DNA of 64,000 nucleotides from assembly GCA_028023455.1 (NCBI GenBank), contig JAQFVV010000032.1:2914001-2978000 (forward strand), in the 5' to 3' direction. The stretch comes from Epiperipatus broadwayi. Taxonomy: Eukaryota; Onychophora; Udeonychophora; Euonychophora; Peripatidae. How positions within the stretch are numbered: the stretch's first letter is position 1; each line of letters begins with the position of its first letter. A program made the translations under genes and the position numbers. The notes under the pieces were generated by a model, which was given only the letters and a program-made list of their open reading frames with translations, was not told where the DNA came from and made no database searches. Shown one piece after another: positions 47,104 through 58,938 of this stretch.

Positions 47104-47589
47104 AATTTTTTGAAATTTGGTTCAAAAGATGCGAGGTATACCCTTATGTCTACAGCTGCGTTCAATCTGCTTCGATACTTATTTTTTAAAAAAATATATG
47201 AAGAAAAAGCTCTTACTACTAATTCCGTACTAGTAAACGGTAATAATAATTTAAGAGATTTCTCAGAAAGTTGTTCATATTCTTTAATGTTTACCCAAAA
47301 ATTAATTAGATTGTGTCATTTGAATTCTACTTGTAAAGTTCTGTCACATTATAATTCTATTAAATTTTCTTTATCCTTTATTGATAATGATGTAGCTTTT
47401 TCTAAATTTTCTGCATAGAAGGGGTTTGAAATCCAATTATCATTTGTGTTTTCGGGTTTTGGGAAATATTCCATGAAAGACAATTTTAATCCTGTTAAAT
47501 GTGCTATTATTTTTTCTCGTATATCTTGAGACAGACTAACCTTATTTTTAAACAAAAAAATATGTAAAGTTTCGAATACTTCCAGTTGA
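47104..47589 (-). pseudogene. hAT transposase C-terminal region (ZBED5-like), broken
   Basis: Reading the minus strand down from 47589: NNQLEVFETLHIF, then LSFMEYFPKPENTN, NWISNPF and KENLIEL. A stop follows, then TLQVEF, another stop, and NLINFWVNIKEYEQLSEKSL, LPFTSTELVVRAFSSY, KNKYRSRLNAAVDIRVYLAS and FEPNFKKL. This is the insertion-domain end and the C-terminal hAT dimerisation region typical of ZBED5/SCAND3-like transposases. Two in-frame stops, at the sites just mentioned, show it is inactive. A further piece (NDKIERMIKKLDFWKQ) lies on the far side of the RTE insertion near 50930-50985, so the RTE landed inside this coding sequence. Confidence 0.85.
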
Positions 47590-47600
47590 TTGTTTTCGAT
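47590..47600. repeat. RTE target site duplication, left
   Basis: TTGTTTTCGAT, identical to 50903-50913. Confidence 0.9.
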
Positions 47601-50600
47601 CATCATCATCATCATCATCAACCATTATCAATCCACTGCAGGATGAAGGTCTCTCCAAGTTTAATCCATCTTCTCCGATCTTTAGCTTCTCTTCTCCACA
47701 ATACCCCTGCACATTTTCTTATTTCATCCATCCATCTCACATGTGGTCTCTTTCTGGGTCTTTTACAATCTCTTGGAATCCAGTTTAAAATTTCAATTGT
47801 CCATCTATTATCATCTCTTCTAGCAATATGTCCAGCCCAACTCCATTTCAATCTTTTAATTTTTTCAATAAGGTCAGTAACACCTGTTTGTTGTCTTACC
47901 CATACATTGCGTTTTCGATCTCTTCTTGTTACTCCCAACATACATCTCTCCATACTCCTTTGAGTGGTCTGAAGTCTCTGTATTGCTCTTCTTTTAAGTG
48001 TCCAAGTCTCAGATCCATAAGTAAGAACTGGTACAACACATTTGTTAAAAACCATCCTTTTCAAACACATAGGCATATTTCCTTTTAGTATCAAGTTATT
48101 TCTACCAAAAGCACTCCAACCAAGTTTAATTCTATGATTAATTTCCTCCATTATGTTTCCATCTGTATTAATAATCTGGCCAAGGTATTTGTAACTGTTA
48201 ACTTCTTCTAATTCTTCATAATCAATCTTTATTTTCATATTTTGAGCAAATTGATTAAACATTACTTTAGTCTTTTTAACATTTATCTGTAGTCCTACTT
48301 TTCTACTTCCATCTGCTAACTCCTGCAACATTTCCTGCAGCTCTGAAGCATTATTTGCAAAAACAACTACATCATCTGCGAAATCTAAATGACTTAAATA
48401 CTCTCCATTTACTTTCACTCCTTTAGTTTCCCATTTTAATCCACAAAATACTTCTTGCAGCACTGCTGTAAAGAGTTTTGGAGATATGGAGTCACCTTGT
48501 CTTACACCTTTCTCAATGTTGATTTTTCCAGTATCATTATGTAATCTAATTGTTGCTGTTGCATTTTTATAAATATTCTTTAAAATATGACAATATCCTG
48601 GATCTATACCTTGATGATCCAATGCTTTAATCACTGAAGAAATGTGTATAGAATCGAATGCCTTTTCATAATCTACAAATCCAAACATAATGACAACTCA
48701 TATTCGTTTGTCCTTTCTATGACTTCTCTCAATACCTGGATATGATCTATTGTACTAAAACCACTTTTAAATCCAGCTTGTTCTCTTGGTTGGTGGAAAT
48801 CCAAAGTTCTCTGTAGACGAGTTGTAATTATCTTGGTAAAATTTTTTATATAAAACTGATAAAAGGCTGATAGGTCTGTAATTTCTAATATCTTCTTTAT
48901 CACCTTTTTTAAATATTAATATTATTACTGCATTTCTTCCAATCTTCCAGTACATCTTTATCATTTAGACATTTGGTATATAACTTTGCTAAAATTGTTT
49001 CTATTTCTTCACCTGCTTCTTTTAATATATCAATTATAATTCCATCATTTCCTGGAGCCTTTCCTTTCTTCATACACTTAATTGCATGTCTCACTTCTTC
49101 ATTTAAAATTTTGGGCAATTCGGAAGATGTAATAGATATAGGAGGTATTTGTTCTTTATTACTATATAGTTCTTGATAAAAATCTTCTACCAATTTTATG
49201 ATGTCATCTCTCTTTTTAGTAATAATTCCATCTTTTTTTCTTATTGCAGATATAAATTTCCTACCAATACCAAAATGTTGTTTAACATTTTTGAGACTTT
49301 TATTTTCTTCTACAGTTTTCCTTGCTTATTCACAGTTATACTTTCTTATATCATTTTCACCTCTTTTCCGTACCATTTTACAAAGTTCGAGATATTCAAT
49401 TCTTTTTAATACATCATTTTTGTATATCTTCATATTCCTTCTTTTCTTCATAAATTCTCTAGTCTCAGTAGAAATTTTATTAGTCAATTGCTGCTTTTTT
49501 CTACCAGCTATGTTTGTTGCAGTTTTTAAAAATGTATCAGTTATTTTCATATTAATTTCATTCAAATCTGAATCATGTTCAAAATCTCCTAACACTTGAA
49601 ACCTATTTGTAAGTTCTAATTTAAATTCATTAGAATGTTTCTGAAGATTAGGAATATCAACTGTAAATATTGTTTTTCTTAATAATTTTTGTCTCTCTAG
49701 TTTTACATTAACACGTAACTTACACCTTACTAATCGATGATCACTTCCTGTGTTAAATTTATTAAGAACATTACAATCTTGAAATATGTATTTTCTGTTA
49801 GTCAAAATATAATCCAATTCCGCTGTACCTTCATTTGGATGTTTCCATGTTCATTTCCTTTTAACATTTTTCTCAAAAAATGAATTCATAATATAAAGTT
49901 TTTCTTTTTTTGCAAACTCCACAAGTCTATGTCCTCTCTCATTTCTATTACCATAACCAAAATTACCTACAGCAATTTCATCTTTCATTTGTCTACCAAT
50001 TCTAGCATTAAAGTCTCCCATAACAATTTTAAAATGTTATTTACTCTGATCAAAAGCCTTTTGTACATCCATATAAAAATCTTCTACTACTTCATCACTA
50101 TGAGAACTTGTTTGGGCATAAACCTGAATTATCTGCATTTGGTATTTGCTATTAAGTTGTATAACTAATCTTGCCACTCTGTCCAATACACCATCAATCT
50201 CCACAATATTGTTCTTCCACTTTTTATTTATAATGAATCCTACTCCACTTGTATTTCCAATATGTGTGCCTTTATAATAGAGTATATGTCCACTTTTTAA
50301 ATCAATTGTTTCTTCTCCTTTTCTTCTAACTTCACAAAGTCCAATAATGTCCCATTTAATATAAGACAGTTCTTCTTCTAATTCTTGCAATCTTCCTTCA
50401 CTTGAAAGTGATCTGCAGTTGTAAGTACCTAAATAAAAAGTCATCATCAAATGGCAGCCTGGGTCCACAATCAGGGGATTCTTAGCACTCTCCGCCTTCA
50501 GCCACCAACCACTGCCTTGGTTGGTGACTTTACAGCCTCCTGGGAATAAGGGCCATGCTTTATTTTTGTCTGTCATAATTGTATATATGTATTGGAAAAA

Positions 50601-50902
50601 TATTTATTATTTACACAAACATTCATTCTGCCTTATCAGGCACTGAGAAGAAAGACCATGGTGTTTCTTGATCTTAAACTCAGAGGTAAAAAGCCAATAA
50701 ACTCAACACGCTGGCTAATGCGTGTTGGTGAGCAGCCCATCCATGTTCGTATACTATATGAATAATCACATAGTAATAACAGCTGCAACAACAAGAACGT
50801 ATGGAGTGGACATTAGGAATTTGCCCTGCTCGGTTCCTTTAAGGCCTCCAAGAGGAATCAAAGGGTCTCCTTTCAGTTAATAGCAAACTCCTTTCTGCAG
50901 CC
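47601..50902 (-). mobile_element. Near full-length RTE-type non-LTR retrotransposon
   Basis: The element is about 3.3 kb, typical for RTE. On the minus strand it starts near 50902 with a short 5' region, encodes one endonuclease/reverse-transcriptase protein, has almost no 3' untranslated region and ends in a (GAT)n tail (47601-47618). The 11-bp word TTGTTTTCGAT lies directly at both edges (47590-47600 and 50903-50913) as the target duplication. It sits inside the hAT transposase reading frame. At least four other copies of the same family occur in this window (1-372, 712-4953, 42265-52683 and 55810-57520). Confidence 0.93.
47618..50576 (-). pseudogene. RTE endonuclease-reverse transcriptase (CFDP2/BovB-like), inactivated
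   Basis: The full reading would be about 985 residues, usual for RTE. The N-terminal APE-type endonuclease shows LGTYNCRSLSSEGRL, GLCEVRRKGEE, IIQVYAQTSSHSDE, GDFNARIG and GSDHRLVRC. The reverse transcriptase follows with [64 protein letters not shown], the catalytic HLDFADDVVVFA and YKYLGQIINTDG. A conserved C-terminal block, KWSWAGHIARRDDNRW, comes last. The longest intact frame is 47618-48688 (palm to C-terminus). Damage consists of in-frame stops near 50037, 49851 and 49326, and frame changes near 48910-48960, 48800-48900 and 48680. It is probably inactive but little diverged. Confidence 0.92.
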
Positions 50903-50913
50903 TTGTTTTCGAT
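50903..50913. repeat. RTE target site duplication, right
   Basis: TTGTTTTCGAT, identical to 47590-47600. Confidence 0.9.
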
Positions 50914-51191
50914 ACTTATATATATTACTGTTTCCAAAAATCTAATTTCTTAATCATTCTTTCAATTTTATCATTAACATTAGCGATCATTATCGACTGT
51001 ACATATTAACAACTTTACTGTATAATATTATTAATTAAAATAATTTTTATGAATTATAGGAAAAAAACGTTTCTATATTTTTATGATTTAATTTTTTTTT
51101 ATGTCCGCTATTATTGATTATTTTTCGTGTACCACCAACCAGCAACTTGCGTACCACCAGTGCTATGCGTACCACAGGTTGGAAAACACTG
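50914..51191 (-). other. 5' remnant and right end of the hAT element
   Basis: This holds the transposase fragment described above, repeated GTACCACCA words near 51128-51175 and the terminal repeat. Confidence 0.6.
50925..50990 (-). pseudogene. hAT transposase fragment upstream of the RTE insertion
   Basis: Minus-strand VNDKIERMIKKLDFWKQ followed by a stop matches the block that precedes the EVFETL segment in this hAT family (xxKIKAFIRKLxLWxxR pattern). It joins 47589 once the RTE insertion is removed. Confidence 0.6.
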
Positions 51192-51199
51192 CTATAATT
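51192..51199. repeat. hAT target site duplication, right
   Basis: CTATAATT, identical to 46247-46254. Confidence 0.9.
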
Positions 51200-51514
51200 G
51201 ATTACAACTGAAATTATTTGTGGTAGAAGGAATTAGACAATTATTTTATTTTTTAAAACAAGAAGGTAATGAAAAAGTTGTTTCTATTTGTGTCTTAAAG
51301 TTTTAATCTTAGCATCCTGCAGTTGCATTGTGAACTAAAAAAAAATTAAAATTTCTTTTTTATTTAACTTTGATTTCATTTTTTTATTTATTATTATTTT
51401 ATATATGGATAATTGGAATGCAGATGCTGGAGTAAATGCAAATACAAGAAAAATACATATATAATATCTATAGTAATAATTATGTATTCATATATTTATT
51501 AATATTCTCAAAAA
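51200..51514. other. AT-rich segment between hAT element and RTE relic
   Basis: This is the counterpart of 45946-46246 on the other side of the hAT insertion. Nothing was recognised in it. Confidence 0.4.
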
Positions 51515-52683
51515 TGCTATGGCGATATTGATATTTAAAAATTATAAAAAGATTATAAATTATGGATATATCAATCTTCTAATATTTCTATATAAGAACT
51601 TTCTCAAGGTCTTTACTAATCATATACAGAAGTATCTGGACTCAAAACAACTAAAGGGTAAACAGGATTTAACTGATTATGGCACAATAAATCATCACAG
51701 TATTAAGAAGTTATTAAAAGAACCATTGTATTTGTACTGTCATTTTGTGAGCTTGTGAAAAAATAAATGAATTTGTAACAATTTCTGCAGAAAGTAGAAC
51801 TTTGGAATATTAAATTTTTGATCCAGGATATTGTTAAGTTCTGAAGAATATTTATTAAAATGCAGCAACAGTTGATTAAACTACCTTGTTATAGTAAGAA
51901 AATTTTTATTAATAAGGATTCGACCCATTTCCAAAACATATCACAACAGTTTTACAGGAAATATTTTATTGATTAAAATGGGAATAAAAATAAATGTAGA
52001 TTACTTAAGTCATCTAGATTTTGCAAATAATGTGATTGTTTCAGATCTTTAAGAAATATTACAAGATGTATAAGATGGAAATAAGAAAGTAGGACCAACG
52101 ATAAATATTAAAAAAGGAAGAAGCATTGTTTAATAGCTCTTCAAAAAAGAAACTTTGGGTTGCTAACAATGAATTAGAGGTTAATTATAAATACTTTGAT
52201 TAAGTTGATTTCTATGGATAGAATCATAATGAAGTATATCAAATTAAATTTATATGGAGTGCTTTTTATTTAATTAAGTTAATATAAAGGGGATATGTTT
52301 ATATGCATGAAAAGAAAAGTTGTTTTTTTATTATTAAATTTATTCTATCAGTTTCTTAATTATGGATTTTAAATTTGGATTCTTAATAGAAAATAATATA
52401 AAGATTTTAAGAAGAAGAGATTGAAAATAAAATGCATGGTTGAAAGTATAGTTATTATTGAGATAATCATTGAAAAAGATAGGTTAAAATAGATTTGGGC
52501 TGGATGTGTTGCTAGAAGGGGCAATGATAATCAGACAACTGAAGAGTTTATAAAATATCTAGAAAGATTTCCATATAAGATATGTGAGAAAATATGTAAA
52601 ACTGAATCAGAGAATTGGATTAAATTAAGAGGGATACTATTCCTGCAGCAAATTGCTAGTAATTGAAATGATTATGTTGACAA
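51515..52683 (+). pseudogene. Old RTE relic, part 3 (reverse transcriptase to 3' end)
   Basis: It starts AILIFKNYKKIINYGYINLL, matching [20 protein letters not shown], and proceeds through the QAGF-like segment and the DPGYC block (51817). It then passes YLSHLDFANNVIV, in which the catalytic aspartates have changed, SAFYLIK and WAGCVARRGNDNQTTEEF. It ends with the C-terminal ESENWIKLRGILFLQQ and a weak ATG-type tail. It is collinear with part 2 at 45762-45945. All parts are far more decayed than the copy at 47601-50902, as expected for the oldest layer of the nest. Confidence 0.75.
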
Positions 52684-53173
52684 TTTGTGAATGACTTACT
52701 ATTTTAAAATGTTTATTCATTTTATTAATTGTTTTTTTTTTTTTTGGAAGGCAAAATGTAAAATACTAAAATAAAATGAATTTGTTGCCAATTTATATTT
52801 ATAGAATGTTTAAAATAGTTTTGTTTATATATGTGGGAAAATAAAGAAAAGTAAATTCTTTCATAATTTTCTAATGAAAGATTTTATTCCAGTTATGGGT
52901 ATTTCACTATAATTTTGTTTGCTGATGTAAAATAAATAAATAAATGAAGTTTTGAATATTGAAATTGGCAGGTTTTTTTTTTAAAATTCATTAAAAGTTT
53001 TTGTATTTAAACATTTACCTTATAATTTTTATAATAGACAAAAGTGCAACTATAGTGATAAGCAATGTTTTTTCTCTATTTAAGCATTAATTAATGAAAG
53101 TAACTTTTCATGATTAATAACAATAGTAATTAAATTCTAATTTTTTTTTTTTTTAATATTTAATGAGAATTAA
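52684..53173. other. AT-rich DNA, nothing recognised
   Basis: Homopolymers only. Confidence 0.5.
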
Positions 53174-53845
53174 AAAGTCATAACACACAACTGATAGTTT
53201 AATGCAATACTTAGCACATTTATCTCTATTGACCATGACCTAACATTTGAATCCAAAACTAAGCAAATCTTGGATATTTTTTCCTGGATCCAATCTGGCT
53301 TAGAATTTTTATTTTGCTAGCCAGTTCATATCCAATTCAGTTATTTATTCAATTATTTGCCAGTAAATATAAGTTGATATCTAGTTGGTTTTAGAAAAAG
53401 ATCAAAACTGGTTTGATAAAATGTTCAGATATTTATTTGTTAATATCTTTTTTTTGACTGCTCATATATGAGAGGCTGTTGGAAAGGCTTTTCCTCTGCA
53501 ATCATCTATGCAAAGTCATAACACACAACTGATAATATAATGCAATACTAAGCACATTTATCTCTATTGACCATGATCTAACATTTGAATCCAAAAGTAA
53601 GTAAATCTTCAGCATTTTTTTCTGGATCCAATTTGCTTTAGAATTTTTATTTTGCTTGCCAGTTCATATCCAATTAAGCTATTTATTCAATAATTTCACC
53701 AGTAAATATAAATGGTAGTTAGTTTTAAAAAGATCAAAACTGGGTTGATAAAATGTTCAAATATTTATTTGTTAATATCTTTATTTTGACTGTTCATATG
53801 TGAGAGGCTGTTGGAAAGGCTTTTCCTCTGCAATCGTCTATGCAA
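53174..53845. repeat. Tandem duplication, about 338 bp x 2
   Basis: AAAGTCATAACACACAACTG...CTCTGCAATCATCTATGC occupies 53174-53511 and is repeated at 53512-53845 with scattered substitutions and small indels. The copies are more diverged than those of the 134-bp pair at 36198. No coding frame is shared. Confidence 0.85.
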
Positions 53846-55809
53846 AATCTGTTTTACTCTACTAAGACAAACAATTACTTTAATTATATACATATTAAAC
53901 AAGGCAAAACTCTCTCCATACAATTATGTGCTAGTATAAGAGATAGTGATCATGTAATATTTAGTGGTTTATATACATATTTTTGGTACTTTATTAGTAT
54001 AGCTGCGATGGCCTTTTCACTTCGACAATAAATGTGTTATTTTCACAAAATAATCCCGGCACACGATCTGCGATCCTTATCAGTGCGATGTATTTCCTAA
54101 TTTTACAATCATTTGACATTTTCAGTTATTAACTAGATTTATTTTTGGCAACAGCTTTTTTTCCGATGAATTACATGAAGCCAGTTACAAACATTTTCAG
54201 GTAAACTATTCATATAATTTCGTTAACCGAGAGACAGGAGTGCACAAACAAAATATTGAGAGACTGTGAGGTTCAGCCAAATGGCGAAACAAACATCAAA
54301 GAGGGACAGCAAGGCAGCACCTGGACTCTTACTTATCGGAATTTATGTAGAGAAGAATGCACAAAAATGACTTGTTCATGGCAATATTGAACGATATGAA
54401 AGAAATGTTTCCGCCAGGATAAGTAAAATATAAATAAATAAAAGTGTCTTTATTTTTAATGTGTCATTTACTTTTTTTTTTTAATAAGTATCATACAAAT
54501 ATACTTAACCAATTATTTTAAATTCATAATTATTTACTGTTTGTTTACTTAATCAATTTTTACACATTATTTACAAATCATATTTATTTACGGTTTGTTT
54601 GGTACATTTTGATTAATTTTTTGTTGATTGGATGCATTATCAAAATCTTACACATATTTGAATGCATTTCATTCTTGAAAGCCCCAATATTAAAAAAAAA
54701 AAAAAGTGTGTCATGACCATTTTGGTAATATCAAAATTATCAGCGGATTGATAGGAATGCGAACAGGCAGTAGTAAGTCTAATACACGCTATACTAATAA
54801 AGTACCATATTTTCCATTCATCTTTATTATTACATTATGAAAACCTTATTCTTAAAGTATATTCATTTTGGGGTTTTTTCTACAGAAATAGGAAGTTTGA
54901 TAATTAAAAATTAAAAAGCAACAAGTTACTTGTTTCTCATACAAAAGTAAACAATTCATTTGAAAGAAAAGGCAAATGTCATTTATTATGCATATTGTTG
55001 GTAAATCTTTGGATGTTAATCAGTGCTCCTATTTTTATTTTTGTAAAATGACAACATAAAGGATTAATATATCAGGACCCAGTTAATCAATTTTGTCACT
55101 TGGGGCAAGCTTTAAAAAGTCCTTTTTAAAATAATTGTAGTGCATTCATCTACAAAATTATATTCTTGGATTCAAATGTAGGCCAAATGTTTTTTTTTTT
55201 TTAAGAGATAGGAATTTTTTTTCAAGTAGTTGGCCCATAATCAACTAGCTAATTATTCAACGTAAATGGGTATCTAATTATATTTCACTAAATGGTAAAA
55301 TCAGAAATGGAAAAATGCTTAAATTCTTATTAGCCAATAATTAGTAACAATGGTGTGATGAAAACACTGGATAATAATAGTAAAAAAATATATTAAAAGA
55401 AATATCTATTTTAAACAAAAGGCAGCCAAAAATTATAAAACGGAAAAAATATAGAAGTTAAACTTAATAAATTAAAATATAATAACTTGCAGCAAAATAA
55501 AAAGATAATATATTAAATAAGTTTTTGAATTTTAATTGTAACAAATAATCTGAGAACTTTATTATAATTTGTTGTTTTAGATTTAACTCTTATTCAATCT
55601 CAATGTTCTCTAAATAATTTTTTTTTAAAATTTAATTCAGAAAAATTTTTGCTATTCCACCAATAGAATTCTTTGACCATAAGAACAATTTTCAACTCAA
55701 AACATTGTATTAAAAAAAAAAAAAAAGGATATGAAAATATTTAAAAATGTCCATTAATTAGAAATGAAATGTCTGTAATTCTGTAAAATACTTTAAAAAA
55801 AAAAAGTGT
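53846..55809. other. Mixed AT-rich DNA with a CpG-richer patch at 54040-54420
   Basis: The patch 54040-54420 keeps CpGs (CCCGGCACACGATCTGCGATCC, GAGAGACAGGAGTGCAC, CAAATGGCGAAACAAACATC) and contrasts with its surroundings. I see no sustained reading frame or repeat match. It may be an exon, untranslated region or young repeat fragment. The rest is A/T-rich. Confidence 0.35.
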
Positions 55810-57520
55810 TATTAAGAAAATATAATTGTGAACTGGCAAATAAAACTACTGAAGAGACTAAAAATTTCTGAAGTATACTTGATATTGGAAGGAAAGTTGC
55901 TTCACCAATAAGAAGCAAAGATAAATTATTACTAAAAAAGATGAATGATATTGTAAAATTAAAGAATTATATAGAATTAAAAATCACCTATGTAAAAGTA
56001 ATCTCTAGAAGCATTTTAAATGAAGTGAGTTTTGCAATTAAATCTATGAAGAAGGAAGAATTTCCAAGAAATGGTGGAATTGTTATTGATATCTTAAAAG
56101 AAGCAGGTGAAGAAATAAAAAAAAATGTTAGTAAAACTATATACCAAATTTCTAAATGATAGAAAAATTCCAGATGATCGAAAGATAAATGATATTTAAA
56201 GTAGGTGATAAAAGATATATATTCTTGATTTATCAATCTTCTATCAGTTCTATACAAAATCTTTACCAGTATCACTATTATCTACCATCACCATAATTTG
56301 GACTAAAAACATAAAAATAAAAAAAAGCAAATGGATTATGGAACCCACAAGCTCACACCAAATGCATTTCAAGCAATTTCTCAAAAATATGAACAACTTT
56401 TTTAACTCGCAGCCATCAAGACATATAGTATGATGTAAAATAATGGGGGGGGGGAATCTTTAGCAATTTCCAACACATAAGCTGGATTTAAAAGTGGTGT
56501 TTTAGTATTGTGGATTACATACAAATTAGAATTTAATTATAAAAAGGATCAATGAGTGTAAGTTGACATTATGCATTAGGTTTGTAGATTATAAAAAGGC
56601 AGTTTCATAGTGACTAAAGCTTTAAATTATTAAAATATACACCTAGAATATTATCATATTCCTAAGAATATTTATCAAAATGGAACAGCAATGATTAGAT
56701 TAGTTAGAAACACAAGATTAACATATATGTGTGGCCGGGTGATTCCATAACGGCAAAATGTTTTATAGCAGTTTTGTAAAGAATATTTTGTAGATTAAAA
56801 TGGGAAGCTAAGGGGATGAAAATACATGAATCTTATTTAAATCATCTAGATTTTGTAGATTATAATGTGGTTAAAAATGTAAATATTTCAGGAAATGTTC
56901 CCAGAGTTCTCATATAAGACTAAATGCTAAAAAAAAAAGTAATATTCAATGGATTTTTTTCAGAAAAAAAAAAATAAACGTAATTGTGTATCAGAAATTA
57001 GTAATTACAAATACTTTGGCCAGACTTTTAATATAGATGAAAACATAATGGCTAAAGTTAATTTTAGAATTAAACTTGGATCAAATGCTTTTAATAATAG
57101 AAGTAATTTAATTTTTTTTTTTTATTAAATTGGTTTTGCCATTTTTTACATATGAATTTATACCTGGGACATTTAACAAAAGAGCAATAAAAAGCAACTT
57201 CAGATTACATAGTAATGTATGGAGAGAAATATGTTAGAAATAACAAGAAGAGATTGAAAGTTAAATATGTGGGTGAAAGAATCAACAGATGCTCTTGCTG
57301 AGTTCGAGATATTGTTAGCAAATATGACAATGCATTTGATTGTAAAATACATATACAAAGACACCATGTGTGAGATAGATAGATGAAATAAGAAAGTTTG
57401 TTGGTGTATGTGGAAAAAAGAAACTATTGAATCAGAGGAATTGGATTAAATTCAGAGAAATCTTCATCTTGCTGTTGATTGATCATTTTTAAAAATGATG
57501 ATTATTATTAATATTATACT
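55810..57520 (+). pseudogene. RTE relic, linker to 3' tail
   Basis: It begins with RKYNCELANKTTEE and continues SILNEVSFAIKSMKKEEF and NGGIVIDILKEAGEEI. It then runs through decayed palm blocks (near 56500-56900: FKSGV, GLKWEAK, HLDFVDYNVV) and the C-terminal part. It ends with an ATGATG/ATT-rich tail near 57500-57520. Its order is the same as in the RTE at 47601-50902. Many stops, frameshifts and an altered catalytic site (FVDY for FADD) show it is long dead. The 5' third is missing or unrecognisable. Confidence 0.8.
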
Positions 57521-58477
57521 CTGAAGAATCACTCTATTGTAAATATCCTGAAAATAGTTACTTAAAAAGTAAATCATTTAGTAGGTAATGCATCTAAGTT
57601 GATCTTAACCAGAAAATCAAAGAATTTAAGCTCAAGTGACCAATAGCTAAATTTGTGACATAGTTGTTTATTTGTAAGTTCAAGAATAGACTTTTCGTGA
57701 ATTTTTGTGGCTGGAGAAAATAATAAATATACCTCCTAATATTGATATTTACTCTTTGGGGAAATATAGACAAGTTTTTGTATTTCTAGGACCAAGTCTC
57801 TAATGGCCTTTAAATATTGTGTAAATGGAGGTGGTCTATCTGTAGGTGTAATTTTAAATGTTATTTCCAGGTAAGGAAACATCTCAGTATATCTTGAGAT
57901 GCTACCAATTTTTTTTACAAATATAAAAGATAGAATCAATCAATAGATGATTGCCTTTGTAAAAGGGAATCTGAAATTCAATCTCACATATATTTTTCAT
58001 GTCCCAGCTTTGACCAGATCAGGGTGGAAATACCAGTCATATTTAGGAATAAAAATATAAATATTGGATATATGTTTAAGGAATTTGGTAAATGTCTTTT
58101 TTTGAATGTACATGCTAATATTTTTGTTCTCTATGCTATATCTATGAAAATAGTTCAAGATCACTATTGCTTTTAGAAATAAGCTAGAAACAATAAGAGA
58201 AATGGATAGAAAAGTTTCCGAATACAAGGTATATATAGAAACCTGGTTGAGACTCTCTCAATCTTCAAACTTATAGCATGACACACTTGCCTCAATAATA
58301 ATTTTTTTTTTTGATTGATTTGTTGTATCTAATGTCTATGATTTAATTAATGTTGTAAAAAAAAAAAAAAAGTAAATAAGTATCACCAATGTTTTCTTTT
58401 CAAAGAATGAATAAAGTACCTTTGAAACCTAAAAAATAAATCATTTTAAATATATATATATTAAAAATATTTTTCCT
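57521..58477. other. AT-rich DNA, nothing recognised
   Basis: Open frames at 57736-57939 and 57997-58227 (minus) have no recognisable domain. Confidence 0.45.
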
Positions 58478-58735
58478 GTAGTTCTAAGTTAGTATGTAAT
58501 TTGCTTATATTGAATGTTACATATATGTAAGTAGAAGGATTTGGAACTCAGGATTTTTCAGTCTATTTATTCTCCACACCATTTCAAACAACCGATACAC
58601 ATGACCACACACATGCGAAAAATATATCTGCTCCCCAATATATGAATTTTGTGCAGAACCAGCACTCGTCATTTGGGCCAAATCATAATCTCATACATAT
58701 ATATTCAATCAGGTCTCGGTTTATATTAAGATAGC
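58478..58735 (+). repeat. Dispersed repeat, copy A
   Basis: It contains CTAAGTTAGTATGTAATTTGC, GGATTTGGAACTCAGGATTTTT, CCACACACATG and CACTCGTCATTTGGGCC. It matches copy B at 58939-59193 throughout. The GATTTGAACTCAGGA-type word recalls a tRNA-derived B box, so this could be a SINE. Confidence 0.7.
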
Positions 58736-58938
58736 AATTCCTCAAAGGTTAATGGACAGGCTTTCCTTTTCTCACCCTTCCAATTATTCAACCATCCATT
58801 TCATTAAAAAATCAACGATAGATTGCTCAAAGCTTTTATTGGATTTAATATTGTAATCATATCCATATAAATTAATAGAAGAGTGATGGACTGAACTTAT
58901 ACTAAGATGTAATCTATGTCCCAAGCAATATCTAATTC
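58736..58938. other. Spacer between the two repeat copies
   Basis: No signal was seen. It separates two direct copies of the same dispersed repeat. Confidence 0.5.

Larger units (their letters stand above)
46255..51191 (-). mobile_element. hAT transposon relic, internally deleted and interrupted
   Basis: The ends are CAGTGTTTCCCAACC (46255) and its near-complement GGTTGGAAAACACTG (to 51191), flanked by a perfect 8-bp duplication CTATAATT (46247-46254 and 51192-51199). Both features are diagnostic of hAT elements. Subterminal repeats of the GCGTACCAC kind occur at both ends. With the RTE insertion and its duplicated target removed, about 1.6 kb remains. That is enough only for the C-terminal part of the transposase, so the N-terminal coding region was lost, probably before or during transposition as a non-autonomous copy. 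Confidence 0.9.

Noticed and set aside
47586-48088. Plus-strand open frames opposite the RTE reverse transcriptase
   Set aside because: They are antisense shadows of the RTE coding region and share no known domain.
48973-50168. Plus-strand frames of 67-133 codons across the RTE
   Set aside because: F/S/L-rich reverse-strand readings of the endonuclease and RT regions, not genes.
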